Assembly (NCBI GenBank): GCA_000010565.1
Contig: AP009389.1
Coordinates: 1,364,001 to 1,428,000, forward strand
Reading direction: 5' to 3'
DNA length: 64,000 nucleotides
From: Pelotomaculum thermopropionicum SI
GTDB lineage: Bacteria; Bacillota; Desulfotomaculia; Desulfotomaculales; Pelotomaculaceae
Part shown: piece by piece, positions 35,552 to 43,169 of the stretch
Layout: the number at the start of each line of letters is the position of its first letter
How positions within the stretch are numbered: position 1 is the stretch's first letter
Notes under the pieces: generated by a model
What the model saw: only the letters and a program-made list of their open reading frames with translations
Told to the model about the DNA's origin: nothing
The model's database searches: none
Program-made: the position numbers and the translations under genes

Positions 35552-37173
35552 TTAGTGTCCCCTGAAAAAATCAGGGGGTTTTACAAAAGTAAAAGGAACT
35601 CGGCACTCTGAAATGGAAATTGTTATTGACCAACAAACCAATTCCAAACGAGGGGCCGAATTCCTTGCTTAATAAATTTCTTCATGGCCCCTCAAAAATC
35701 CTGTTTTTGAGGTGGGTTTCATGTTAAAACTCCGAGAGAATCAAATAAGCCTTTGGGACACAGTTCTTCCCGAATCTTTCAGGTCCTTACCCGCTGAACT
35801 GGCCAAAATTGACGATATATTAGACGACCCAGTCTTCATGCAGCCGTTCATTGCAAAATTCAATACCAGACGCGGCAGGCCGACCATACCCATTGAAACA
35901 TACTTGCGGTTGATGTATTTAAAAAGGCGCTACCAACTGGGTTACGAGACCCTAATCAAAGAAGTTGGAGACAGCATTACCTGGCGCCGGTTCTGCCGGA
36001 TTCCTATTGATGAAGAAATGCCCGACCCTACAACACTGATTAAGGCACGTCAGCGTTACGGAGATGAAGTGGTCGAACAACTGAACGAATTACTGCTGCT
36101 CAAACTTCAGGATGAGAAGATTTTAAAAACCCGTAAACTGCGTGTAGATACAACCGTAGTCGAATCCAATATTCACCATCCAACAGATGCAACATTATTA
36201 CACGATGGTGTCAAGGTAATTACCCGTTTTGTCAGTAAAATACGCAGAGTAGCCTCGCAAGCTGCAAAAGGTTTTGCGGACCGAACCCAAGAAGTCAAGG
36301 AACAGATATTATCCATTGCCAAATTGCTGCGCCGCAGGACGGGGCAGTCCTGGGAAGATATCAACGCAATAACCCAAAAAGTCACCGAGATAACCGAAGA
36401 AGTTTGCAATGAAGCTCTTGAAGTGATCAGCCGGGTTAACGACAAAGGCCGCACTTCTATTAAAGCGTTAAAAGACAAACTTAGTCAGGCTGTTGACTTA
36501 ACCCAAAAATTGATTGACCAGGCCAAACAGGTGACATCCGGCAACCGAAACATTCCCGACCGGATTGTGAGTTTCTTTGATCCAAAAGCACGCCCGATCA
36601 AGAAAGGCAAGCTGGGCAAAACGGCAGAATTCGGTTATAAACTGCGTATCGATGAAACCGAAAGCGGATTCGTTACTGGATATCAACTGTACCAGGGGAA
36701 TCCAGCAGACGATGGCCTTCTAATACCGGCTGTTGAACAACACAAAAAACGATTCCGCTCTTCTCCGAGCGCGGTTGCCACAGACCGTGGATTTGGCAGC
36801 CAAAGCAATGAAGAAGCTTTACATACCCTTGGTGTTAGGCGCATTAGCTCCCCGCTTAAGGGCAGAAAAAGCAAGAAACGGATGGAATACGAAGCCCAGC
36901 TTTGGTTTAAAGACCTGCAGCGGTTTCGAGCAGCCGGAGAAGCGAAAATTAGTTTGTTAAAACGAAAGTATGGTTTAAACCGCAGCCTTTATAGGGGCTT
37001 TACTGGCTCAAAGACCTGGGTGGGCTTTGGAATTTGGGTCCATAATCTCAAAAGAGCAGCCCAGATAATCTAAATACAAAGCCCACTAGGAATTTGGAAT
37101 TTAAATTATTACCCCCCTGGAAAACTCGTGAGAATAAGGTTTTTTAAAAATCGATTTTTTCAGGGGACACTAA
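35552..37173 (+). mobile_element. Insertion sequence with TTAA-type target duplication (IS4/IS5 superfamily)
   Basis: The ends form a near-perfect inverted repeat: TTAGTGTCCCCTGAAAAAAT plus C on the left, and its complement (37153-37173) on the right. TTAA flanks both sides (35548-35551, 37174-37177), but because the sequence TTAATTAG is itself symmetric, AATT with shorter ends is equally possible. A CCCCTGA/TCAGGGG hairpin lies just inside the left end (35559-35577). It carries one intact transposase and lies between lexA and the mmc regulator. Confidence 0.88.
35712..37073 (+). CDS. DDE transposase (IS4/IS5-superfamily, ISNCY-like)
   Basis: 453 residues, apparently intact. It has an N-terminal DUF772-like segment (RPTIPIETYLRLMYLKRRYQ), the first catalytic Asp in RKLRVDTTVVESNIHH, the second in SAVATDRGFGSQSN, and a C-terminal Glu region GEAKISLLKRKYGLNR. 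A long helical insert (about residues 165-285) separates the first two. The start is the first ATG after GAGGTGG. Exact IS subgroup not certain. Confidence 0.9.
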   Translation: MGFMLKLRENQISLWDTVLPESFRSLPAELAKIDDILDDPVFMQPFIAKFNTRRGRPTIPIETYLRLMYLKRRYQLGYETLIKEVGDSITWRRFCRIPIDEEMPDPTTLIKARQRYGDEVVEQLNELLLLKLQDEKILKTRKLRVDTTVVESNIHHPTDATLLHDGVKVITRFVSKIRRVASQAAKGFADRTQEVKEQILSIAKLLRRRTGQSWEDINAITQKVTEITEEVCNEALEVISRVNDKGRTSIKALKDKLSQAVDLTQKLIDQAKQVTSGNRNIPDRIVSFFDPKARPIKKGKLGKTAEFGYKLRIDETESGFVTGYQLYQGNPADDGLLIPAVEQHKKRFRSSPSAVATDRGFGSQSNEEALHTLGVRRISSPLKGRKSKKRMEYEAQLWFKDLQRFRAAGEAKISLLKRKYGLNRSLYRGFTGSKTWVGFGIWVHNLKRAAQII

Positions 37174-37201
37174 TTAAGATGTTTTCGAGAGGTGGGGACG
37201 G

Positions 37202-38908
37202 ATGCAAAAAGTGCGGGTGGCCATAGTTGGGGCCGGCCGTGGCGGCTTTTCTGTCTACAGAATGCTGAAGAAAATGGAAGGAGTAGAAATAATCGGTCTG
37301 GCTGATATCAATATGATGGCCCCCGGTATTTTGGATGCACAAAAGGATGGTGTTTTTGTTACTGAAAATTTTTGTGAGCTTGTAAAATTTAATAATTTAG
37401 ATGTAATTATTGAAACAACCGGAGTTCCGGAAGTGCAAGAAAAGCTCCGCCAGATAAGGGGCAATTCCACCGCACTGATGGAAGCTCAAGCGGCAAATCT
37501 GATGATGGCTATCCTGAAGGAAAAAGAGGAACTGCTGGAATTTAAAAGGATCCAGGGCGAATTGTCCGCCATTCTTAACTCCATGCAGGAAGCTATTGAA
37601 GTGGCTGATATTAACGGGGTTATCAAGTATGTAAACCCTGCCTTTTCAAGAATTACCGGCATTCCTGAAAAAGAAAGGATAGGTCAAAATATTTTCGAGG
37701 CGTCGCCGGACGGCGCCCTGGCTACTGTCCTTAAAACAGGGAAGGTTGTCTTTGGGCAAAGGACAAAAGTCGGCGGCAGCAATGCCGATGTCGTGTCAAA
37801 TTCTGCTCCCATAGTAGTTGATGGAAAAATGGAAGGCGCAGTATGTGTCTTTCAGCATTTCACGGACATTATGAACTTGATGGAGGAGCTCAAAAAAAGC
37901 ACGACCATTATTGAAAACCTTACCGACAAGCTTGGGCAGGTGACTACAAGCAAGTATTCATTTGACGATATAATCGGCGACAGCCCTGAATTGCGGAAAT
38001 GCATTACTTTGGCCGAAAAATCCGCCCAGAGCAATTCAACGGTGTTGATTCTTGGAGAAAGCGGGACGGGTAAAGAACTGCTGGCTCATGCCATTCACGC
38101 CGCTTCAATGCGGCGGGAAAATCCCTTTATAAAAGTAAACTGCGCAGCAATACCGGATACATTGCTGGAAAGCGAGTTCTTTGGTTATGCCAAGGGTGCG
38201 TTCACCGGTGCAGTAAAATCTAAAATCGGAAAATTCGAACTGGCGCACGGCGGCACTATTTTTCTTGATGAAATAGGGGATATGAATTTATTGCTTCAGG
38301 CCAAGCTGTTAAGGGTTTTACAGGAAATGGAGTTCGAACGGGTTGGAGGCAACCAGACTATAAAGGTGGACGTCAGGGTTATTGCCGCAACAAACAGGAA
38401 CCTGAGAGAATTAATTAGGCAGGGCAGATTCCGGGAGGATCTATATTACCGGTTGAACGTGGTAGAAATTACCATGCCACCGCTTAGGGCCCGCAAGGAG
38501 GATCTTCCGGCACTGGTAAGTCACCTTATTACATCTTTAAACAGAAAACTGGGTAAAAATGTTAAAGGGATATCCAAGGACGCTGAAGAGGTGCTGTTCA
38601 GCTACGACTGGCCGGGCAACGTCAGGGAACTGGAAAACGTTATTGAGCGGGTAATGGTCACGGCAGATGAAGAGATCCTCACCAAAAAGAACTTTATTCA
38701 ACACGTTAACCAGTTCAGAATGTCTTCAGAACGCGACGTTGACCTGATGCCTATTGAGCAGATGGAAGAAATGCTTATCCGGAAGGCAATATCCAAGTTC
38801 GGCAATACCGTCGAAGGCAAGCGGCGGGCAGCACAGGCCTTAAATATTTCTCTGGCCACTCTTTATAATAAGTTGAAAAAAATAAAGGTGGCAAATTATA
38901 AAAGTTAG
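37202..38908 (+). CDS. Sigma-54-dependent activator with Rossmann-like N-terminus, PAS and Fis-type HTH
   Basis: 568 residues. An N-terminal nucleotide-binding-like domain (VRVAIVGAGRGGFSVYRMLK, residues 4-23, then EIIGLADIN) takes the first ~115 residues. A PAS domain (about 118-230; ILNSMQEAIEVADINGVIKY) follows, then a AAA+ core with Walker A LGESGTGKELLAHAIH, the sigma-54 contact loop GAFTGAV and Walker B GGTIFLDEIGD, and a Fis-type HTH (GKRRAAQALNISLATLYNKL). It is placed directly before the fumarase and propionate genes, which start at a -24/-12 promoter, so it is very likely their activator (the mmcZ position in P. thermopropionicum as I recall it). The PAS and Rossmann parts may sense redox or a metabolite. 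Confidence 0.92.
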   Translation: MQKVRVAIVGAGRGGFSVYRMLKKMEGVEIIGLADINMMAPGILDAQKDGVFVTENFCELVKFNNLDVIIETTGVPEVQEKLRQIRGNSTALMEAQAANLMMAILKEKEELLEFKRIQGELSAILNSMQEAIEVADINGVIKYVNPAFSRITGIPEKERIGQNIFEASPDGALATVLKTGKVVFGQRTKVGGSNADVVSNSAPIVVDGKMEGAVCVFQHFTDIMNLMEELKKSTTIIENLTDKLGQVTTSKYSFDDIIGDSPELRKCITLAEKSAQSNSTVLILGESGTGKELLAHAIHAASMRRENPFIKVNCAAIPDTLLESEFFGYAKGAFTGAVKSKIGKFELAHGGTIFLDEIGDMNLLLQAKLLRVLQEMEFERVGGNQTIKVDVRVIAATNRNLRELIRQGRFREDLYYRLNVVEITMPPLRARKEDLPALVSHLITSLNRKLGKNVKGISKDAEEVLFSYDWPGNVRELENVIERVMVTADEEILTKKNFIQHVNQFRMSSERDVDLMPIEQMEEMLIRKAISKFGNTVEGKRRAAQALNISLATLYNKLKKIKVANYKS

Positions 38909-38978
38909 AATGGTTATAAAATTGAGAAATGTCACTTATCTCAAGGGCTGGAACCCTGTCTGTTCTATAAGTTAGAAT
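38902..38978 (+). promoter_or_regulatory. Paired direct repeats, candidate enhancer for the sigma-54 activator
   Basis: AAGTTAGAAT occurs at 38902-38911 (over the regulator stop codon) and again at 38969-38978, 67 bases apart, about 140-217 bases upstream of the -24/-12 promoter. That position fits upstream activating sites. They may be coincidence in AT-rich DNA. Confidence 0.35.
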
Positions 38979-39021
38979 ATTCGTTAAAAAACAGGATGAC
39001 ATTATTATATTAATTGAAGCG

Positions 39022-39044
39022 CCTCTTGTAAAAAATTTAAGAGG
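39022..39044 (+). promoter_or_regulatory. Inverted repeat upstream of fumarase promoter
   Basis: CCTCTT at 39022-39027 and AAGAGG at 39039-39044, 11-base AT-rich spacer. It lies about 75-95 bases before the -24 element and could be an activator site or a bend site. Confidence 0.3.
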
Positions 39045-39118
39045 TTAAGCCAGAAATATAAAGGTTTGCAGAGGCAATGCCGCAGAAAAAGATCGGGCAA
39101 ATTAACGCTGTTACCCAG

Positions 39119-39134
39119 TGGTACGGATCTTGCT
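39119..39134 (+). promoter_or_regulatory. Sigma-54 (-24/-12) promoter before fumarase
   Basis: TGGTACGGATCTTGCT matches the consensus TGGCACG-N4-TTGCW in all but one defined position, with the GG and GC correctly spaced. A sigma-54 activator gene lies immediately upstream. Transcription would start near 39146, leaving about 35 bases of leader before the predicted fumarase start. Confidence 0.85.
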
Positions 39135-39182
39135 TTTTTTTAGCTAAGTGAGAGCTACCAAATAGCAAAGGGGGGAATTACC

Positions 39183-40025
39183 ATTAGAACTATCAATACC
39201 AGTGTTATCACTGAAAATGTGGCTAGACTTTGCCAGGAAGCCAATTTCAATCTCGGACACGACGTAATGGAAGCTTTCAAGAAGGCACAAGAGGAAGAAA
39301 TTTCGCTTACAGGAAAAGGAATACTGCAGGACCTCATTGTTAACGCTGAAATAGCCTGTGAAGAACAAGCGCCGATGTGCCAGGATACCGGTTATGCCGT
39401 AATCTTTTTGGAGCTGGGGCAGGATGTCCGGATTGAGGGCGGCGATCTTTACGAGGCAATCAATGAGGGGGTAAGAAAGGGCTACACGGAAGGTTACCTC
39501 AGGAAGTCTATCGTAGGCCACCCGCTGGAGCGCAAAAACACCGGAGACAACACACCTGCAGTTATCCACACCAAGATCGTGCCGGGGGACAAGTTACGCA
39601 TTATCGTTGCTCCTAAAGGCGGCGGAAGCGAAAATATGAGCGCCATTAAGATGCTCAGGCCAGCCGATGGCGTGGAAGGTGTGAAAAAGTTTGTAATCGA
39701 CACGGTTAAAGCAGCCGGTCCAAACCCATGCCCTCCAATTGTGGTTGGGGTAGGTATTGGCGGAACGTTCGAGAAGGCCGCCATGCTGGCCAAGGAAGCT
39801 TTGTTGAGGGAACTTGGGGAAAAGAGCAAGTACCCGGATATTGCAAAACTGGAAGAGGAACTTTTGTCGGAAATTAACAAACTGGGGATAGGACCGCAAG
39901 GTCTTGGAGGGAAAACAACAGCTCTGGGAGTGCATATCGAAATATATGCGGCCCATATAGCCAGTCTTCCCGTAGCGGTAAACCTCAACTGCCATGCTGC
40001 ACGCCACAAGGAAGTAACTCTGTAA
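39183..40025 (+). CDS. mmcB: Fumarate hydratase class I, alpha subunit (apparent ATT start)
   Basis: About 280 residues. The [4Fe-4S] fumarase signature cysteines are present in MCQDTGYAVIFLELGQDV and NLNCHAARHKEVTL, with a central GGGSENMSAIKML block. It interconverts fumarate and malate with the beta subunit encoded next. No ATG, GTG or TTG starts the frame before a GTG at 39218, which would cut off residues typical of the family (SVITENVARLCQEAN). AAAGGGGGG lies 7 bases before ATT 39183, so ATT is the best start. It is first in the sigma-54-driven methylmalonyl-CoA pathway cluster. This gene pair corresponds to MmcBC described in P. thermopropionicum. Confidence 0.92.
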   Translation: MRTINTSVITENVARLCQEANFNLGHDVMEAFKKAQEEEISLTGKGILQDLIVNAEIACEEQAPMCQDTGYAVIFLELGQDVRIEGGDLYEAINEGVRKGYTEGYLRKSIVGHPLERKNTGDNTPAVIHTKIVPGDKLRIIVAPKGGGSENMSAIKMLRPADGVEGVKKFVIDTVKAAGPNPCPPIVVGVGIGGTFEKAAMLAKEALLRELGEKSKYPDIAKLEEELLSEINKLGIGPQGLGGKTTALGVHIEIYAAHIASLPVAVNLNCHAARHKEVTL

Positions 40026-40080
40026 GGCAGTATTTTAGATCCCCGGATACGTTTTTTATAAAAAAGGGGAGGTGAAATGT

Positions 40081-40635
40081 TTGACCCAGATCAGGCTTAC
40101 AACACCGTTAAATGATGATGTTGTGGAAAAATTAAGAATCGGTCAGCGCGTTCTGATCAGTGGCAAGATTTATACCGGGCGTGATGCTGCTCATAAAAGG
40201 CTGGTTGATTTAATCGACCAGGGAAAGGAACTGCCGTTTGATCCAAAGGGCCAGATTATTTACTATGTTGGGCCGACACCGGCAAAGCCGGGAAAAGTAA
40301 TCGGCTCATGCGGGCCGACCACCAGCTACAGAATGGATCCATATGCCCCAAAGCTTTACGCCCTTGGCCTGAAGGCCACCATAGGCAAGGGGCGCAGATC
40401 GCCGGAAGTTATTAAAGCCATGAAACAATACAAAGGCGTGTATCTGGCGGCAATCGGCGGGGCAGCGGCGCTAATTGCCAGATGCATTAAAGACGCAAAG
40501 GTAATAGCCTATCCCGAACTCGGGCCGGAAGCTATTCACGAACTGGTTGTTGAAGATTTGCCGGTTATTGTCGTAAACGACACCCTGGGCGGAGACCTCT
40601 ACGACGAGGGGATTAAGATTTACGGAGTGAAGTAA
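40081..40635 (+). CDS. mmcC: Fumarate hydratase class I, beta subunit
   Basis: About 184 residues. GKIYTGRDAAHKRL and GPTPAKPGKVIGSCGPTTSYRMD are typical of class I fumarase/tartrate dehydratase beta subunits; the catalytic thiol-bearing loop and GKG motif (TIGKGRRSPEV) are visible. The TTG start sits 6-8 bases after GGGGAGGTG. It forms the fumarase heterodimer with the upstream subunit. A 450-base leader follows before the succinyl-CoA synthetase genes. Confidence 0.93.
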   Translation: MTQIRLTTPLNDDVVEKLRIGQRVLISGKIYTGRDAAHKRLVDLIDQGKELPFDPKGQIIYYVGPTPAKPGKVIGSCGPTTSYRMDPYAPKLYALGLKATIGKGRRSPEVIKAMKQYKGVYLAAIGGAAALIARCIKDAKVIAYPELGPEAIHELVVEDLPVIVVNDTLGGDLYDEGIKIYGVK

Positions 40636-40735
40636 TCCGTCTGAAGGAACGTAAAGCAAAAGAAAGTGTATTGGTAAAAATTTTCTGCGCAGCCCAACAG
40701 CCTAAAACATTTCTAAAACTCCCAGGAGAAGTTCA

Positions 40736-40819
40736 ATGTCTAAAAAGACAAACCTGCCATTGCTGAAGGTTAAGAAGAGCGACCCTGGTTTTTTATACAT
40801 GTGCCCGACCAGTAAATAA
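40736..40819 (+). CDS. Possible 27-residue small ORF in operon leader
   Basis: The ATG at 40736 lies 7 bases after AGGAGA. The product would start MSKKTNLPLLKVKKSD and end FLYMCPTSK. It is very basic, with no recognised family. It could be a small protein, a regulatory leader peptide or a relic of a longer gene. Confidence 0.3.
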   Translation: MSKKTNLPLLKVKKSDPGFLYMCPTSK

Positions 40820-41027
40820 CAACAGGTTGGGCTAGGCTCTTTTAACCAAAAAATGCTGAAAAGGGGAGGGTAAGGCATTTAATAAATGCCGAAGTGCAGT
40901 TATATTCAACGCGCGGGAGATGGCGGAAGGGAGGGGAGGTTAAAAGGTAAGATCTTTTAAGTCGCAGAAACGAAAGAGATGAAAAGCAATTTGAAGCAAT
41001 TTTTAGTAATTATCGGTTATTAAAAAA

Positions 41028-41063
41028 TTGACTGCCAGTCAAAGCGTTTACAGTTTATATAAT
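41028..41063 (+). promoter_or_regulatory. Palindromic operator and -10 box before sucC
   Basis: TTGACTG-C-CAGTCAA (41028-41042) is a perfect 15-base palindrome. TATAAT follows at 41058-41063. The spacing from TTGACT to TATAAT is 24 bases, too long for a normal promoter, so the palindrome is probably an activator or repressor site overlapping a weak -35. Confidence 0.5.
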
Positions 41064-41087
41064 GTCCAGAGGGGAGAGATTTAGCCT

Positions 41088-42203
41088 GTGAAAATGTTTG
41101 AATATATGGGCAAGGAACTTTTTGCCAAGTACGGTCTGCCTGTACCTAAAGGCAGAATGGCTCCTAACCCGGATGAAGCAGCTAAGATTGCGGCCGAAAT
41201 TGGCGGCCCTTGTGTTGTAAAATCCCAGGTGTTAATCGGCAAGAGAGGTAAAGCCGGCGGCATTAAGTTCCCGAACAGCCCTGAAGAGGCAAAGAAAGCG
41301 GCTGAAGAAGTATTTGCCATGACCATTCAGGGCCTGCCTGTAGAAGCGGTCCTGGTGGAAGAAAAACTGAAGATAGATAAAGAACTTTACATGTCGATTA
41401 CCGTTGACGGGGCCGCTAAAATGCCCGTGCTTATCGCGTCTGCTTACGGCGGCATGGATATTGAAGAGCAGCCGGAGGAATACATCATCAAGAAACACAT
41501 CGATCCCGAGATGGGAATGCAGGCTTTCATCGCCCGCGATGTTGTAAGGCAAATGGGCATTTCCTTGAACAGTGCACATGGCAAGCAATTAGTAAGTATT
41601 ATCCAAACCCTTTATAAGATATTTAAAGAACAGGATGCCGAACTGGTAGAAATCAACCCGTTGGTTTTCAGCGATGACAAGGTAATAGCGGCCGACGCCA
41701 AAGTTACTATAGACGACGATGCCCTTTTCCGTCACAAGGATCTGCCGTACGTCGAGGATCGTACTGCAACCGAAAAGGCAGCTAAGGACCTGGGGCTTTC
41801 ATATGTAGAGCTCGACGGCGATATTGCGGTAATGGCAAACGGTGCCGGCATTACCATGACCACTCTGGACACCCTGCAGTATTACGGCGGTAGACCGGCC
41901 AACTTCCTTGACTGCGGCGGCGGCACCGGCCGTGAAGTAACAGCCAAGGCTTTAGAACTTCTCCTTACCAAGAACCCGAAAGTCATTTTTGTAAATATCT
42001 TCGGAGGCATCACCCGTTGTGACGACGTTGCCAATGCTATTGCAGACGTCAAGAAAGACAAGGGTATTCCTATGCCAATAGTGGTCCGCCTTGTGGGAAC
42101 AAACCAGGATATAGGGCGCGAAATTTTGAAGGGGGTAGGAATCGAGGCTTTTGACTTCATGAACGAAGCCGCCCAAAAGGCAATTGAGCTGACCAAGGCA
42201 TAG
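41088..42203 (+). CDS. sucC: Succinyl-CoA synthetase (ADP-forming), beta subunit
   Basis: 371 residues. The ATP-grasp domain runs from YMGKELFAKYGLPVPKG with the nucleotide-contact EKLKIDKELYMSITVD; the C-terminal ligase part has LDCGGGTGREV and NIFGGITRCDDVANAI. It makes ATP from succinyl-CoA, the substrate-level phosphorylation step of propionate oxidation. The GTG start lies 9 bases after GGGGAGAG. Confidence 0.95.
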   Translation: MKMFEYMGKELFAKYGLPVPKGRMAPNPDEAAKIAAEIGGPCVVKSQVLIGKRGKAGGIKFPNSPEEAKKAAEEVFAMTIQGLPVEAVLVEEKLKIDKELYMSITVDGAAKMPVLIASAYGGMDIEEQPEEYIIKKHIDPEMGMQAFIARDVVRQMGISLNSAHGKQLVSIIQTLYKIFKEQDAELVEINPLVFSDDKVIAADAKVTIDDDALFRHKDLPYVEDRTATEKAAKDLGLSYVELDGDIAVMANGAGITMTTLDTLQYYGGRPANFLDCGGGTGREVTAKALELLLTKNPKVIFVNIFGGITRCDDVANAIADVKKDKGIPMPIVVRLVGTNQDIGREILKGVGIEAFDFMNEAAQKAIELTKA

Positions 42204-42268
42204 GAGCATTGACTTTTTTCAGTTGCGGTTAACTTTAGAGATTTAGGATATAAGGAGGAGTAATTAAA

Positions 42269-43139
42269 TTGGCTATCATAATTGATGAAAATACCCAAGT
42301 ATTGGTTCAGGGCATAACGGGCAACCAGGGTGTCTTTCATACCAGGCAGATGCTGGCCTACGGCACCAAAATTGTTGCCGGTGTAACCCCCGGAAAAGGC
42401 GGGGCCACAGTAGAAGGAATTCCGGTATATAACAGCGTCCGCGAGGCCTGTGAAAACCACAGGATAGATGCATCCGTCCTGTTCATCCCGGCGCCGTTTA
42501 CCAAGGATGCTGCTTTTGAGTCCCTGGAAGCCGGGGTACCCGTTGTTGTTATTGTTACCGAAGGCGTGCCGGTGCATGACGAAATCCAGATTGTAGCCTT
42601 TGCCAAGCGCAAAGGGGCCATCGTGCTCGGCCCGAATACCTTCGGCATCTGTTCTTCCGGCAAATGCAAGATCGGCATTCCACCAAACCAGTATTTTGTT
42701 GAAGGTCCGGTAGGGGTAGTTTCCCGCTCCGGAACCTTACTACGAAACAGTAGGTAACCTTACGGCTAACGGCCTCGGCCAGTCGACTGTAGTCGGCATG
42801 GGAGGCGACAGGGTGGTCGGCCTGACCTTTATAGATGTGTTAAAGATGTTTGAAAAAGATCCGCAAACCAAGGCGGTCGTACTGCTTGGCGAAATAGGCG
42901 GCAATGCGGAAGAAACGGCTTCAGAGTACATTAAGGAAATGAGCAAGCCGGTGGTAGCATTTATAGCCGGCAAGAGCGCGCCTCCAGGCAAACGGATGGG
43001 ACACGCCGGCGCCATTATCGAGCGCGGCAAGGGCACCTACCAGGGCAAGGTGGAAGCCTTAACCGCCGCAGGTGCCAAGGTGGCCACGCTGCCCTCCGAA
43101 ATTCCGGCACTTATTAAAGAAGCACTAGGAATGAAATAA
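42269..43139 (+). CDS. sucD: Succinyl-CoA synthetase alpha subunit, reading frame shifted at about 42738
   Basis: The first frame (TTG 42269 behind AAGGAGGAG) codes the CoA-binding Rossmann part ([20 protein letters not shown]) through [10 protein letters not shown], then goes wrong (LRNSR, stop). The family sequence resumes in another frame at 42741 ([20 protein letters not shown], then GGDRVVG) and continues to the stop at 43137-43139, with the phosphohistidine in MGHAGAI. Joined it would be the usual ~290 residues. The ribosome must skip one base, or two bases are missing relative to the expected GTLTYE. A sequencing error, recent mutation or programmed shift are all possible. Confidence 0.85.
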
Positions 43140-43169
43140 TAAAATAAAAAATGGGAAGGAGGAGATCTC

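Larger units (their letters stand above)
40636..41087 (+). other. Long leader between fumarase and succinyl-CoA synthetase genes
   Basis: A 452-base stretch holding a possible 27-residue ORF (40736-40819), a 7-base stem GGCATTT/AAATGCC (40874-40890), a direct repeat of GAAGCAATTT (around 40986-41001), a perfect 15-base palindrome (41028-41042) and a TATAAT box (41058-41063). It is probably a second promoter region for the downstream operon. No larger gene is supported. Confidence 0.6.

Noticed and set aside
33302-37173. Composite transposon carrying lexA
   Set aside because: The two flanking elements belong to different families with different target duplications, so they would not move lexA together.
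41028-41063. Ordinary sigma-A promoter TTGACT/TATAAT before sucC
   Set aside because: The spacing is 24 bases, too long; treated as an operator plus -10 instead.
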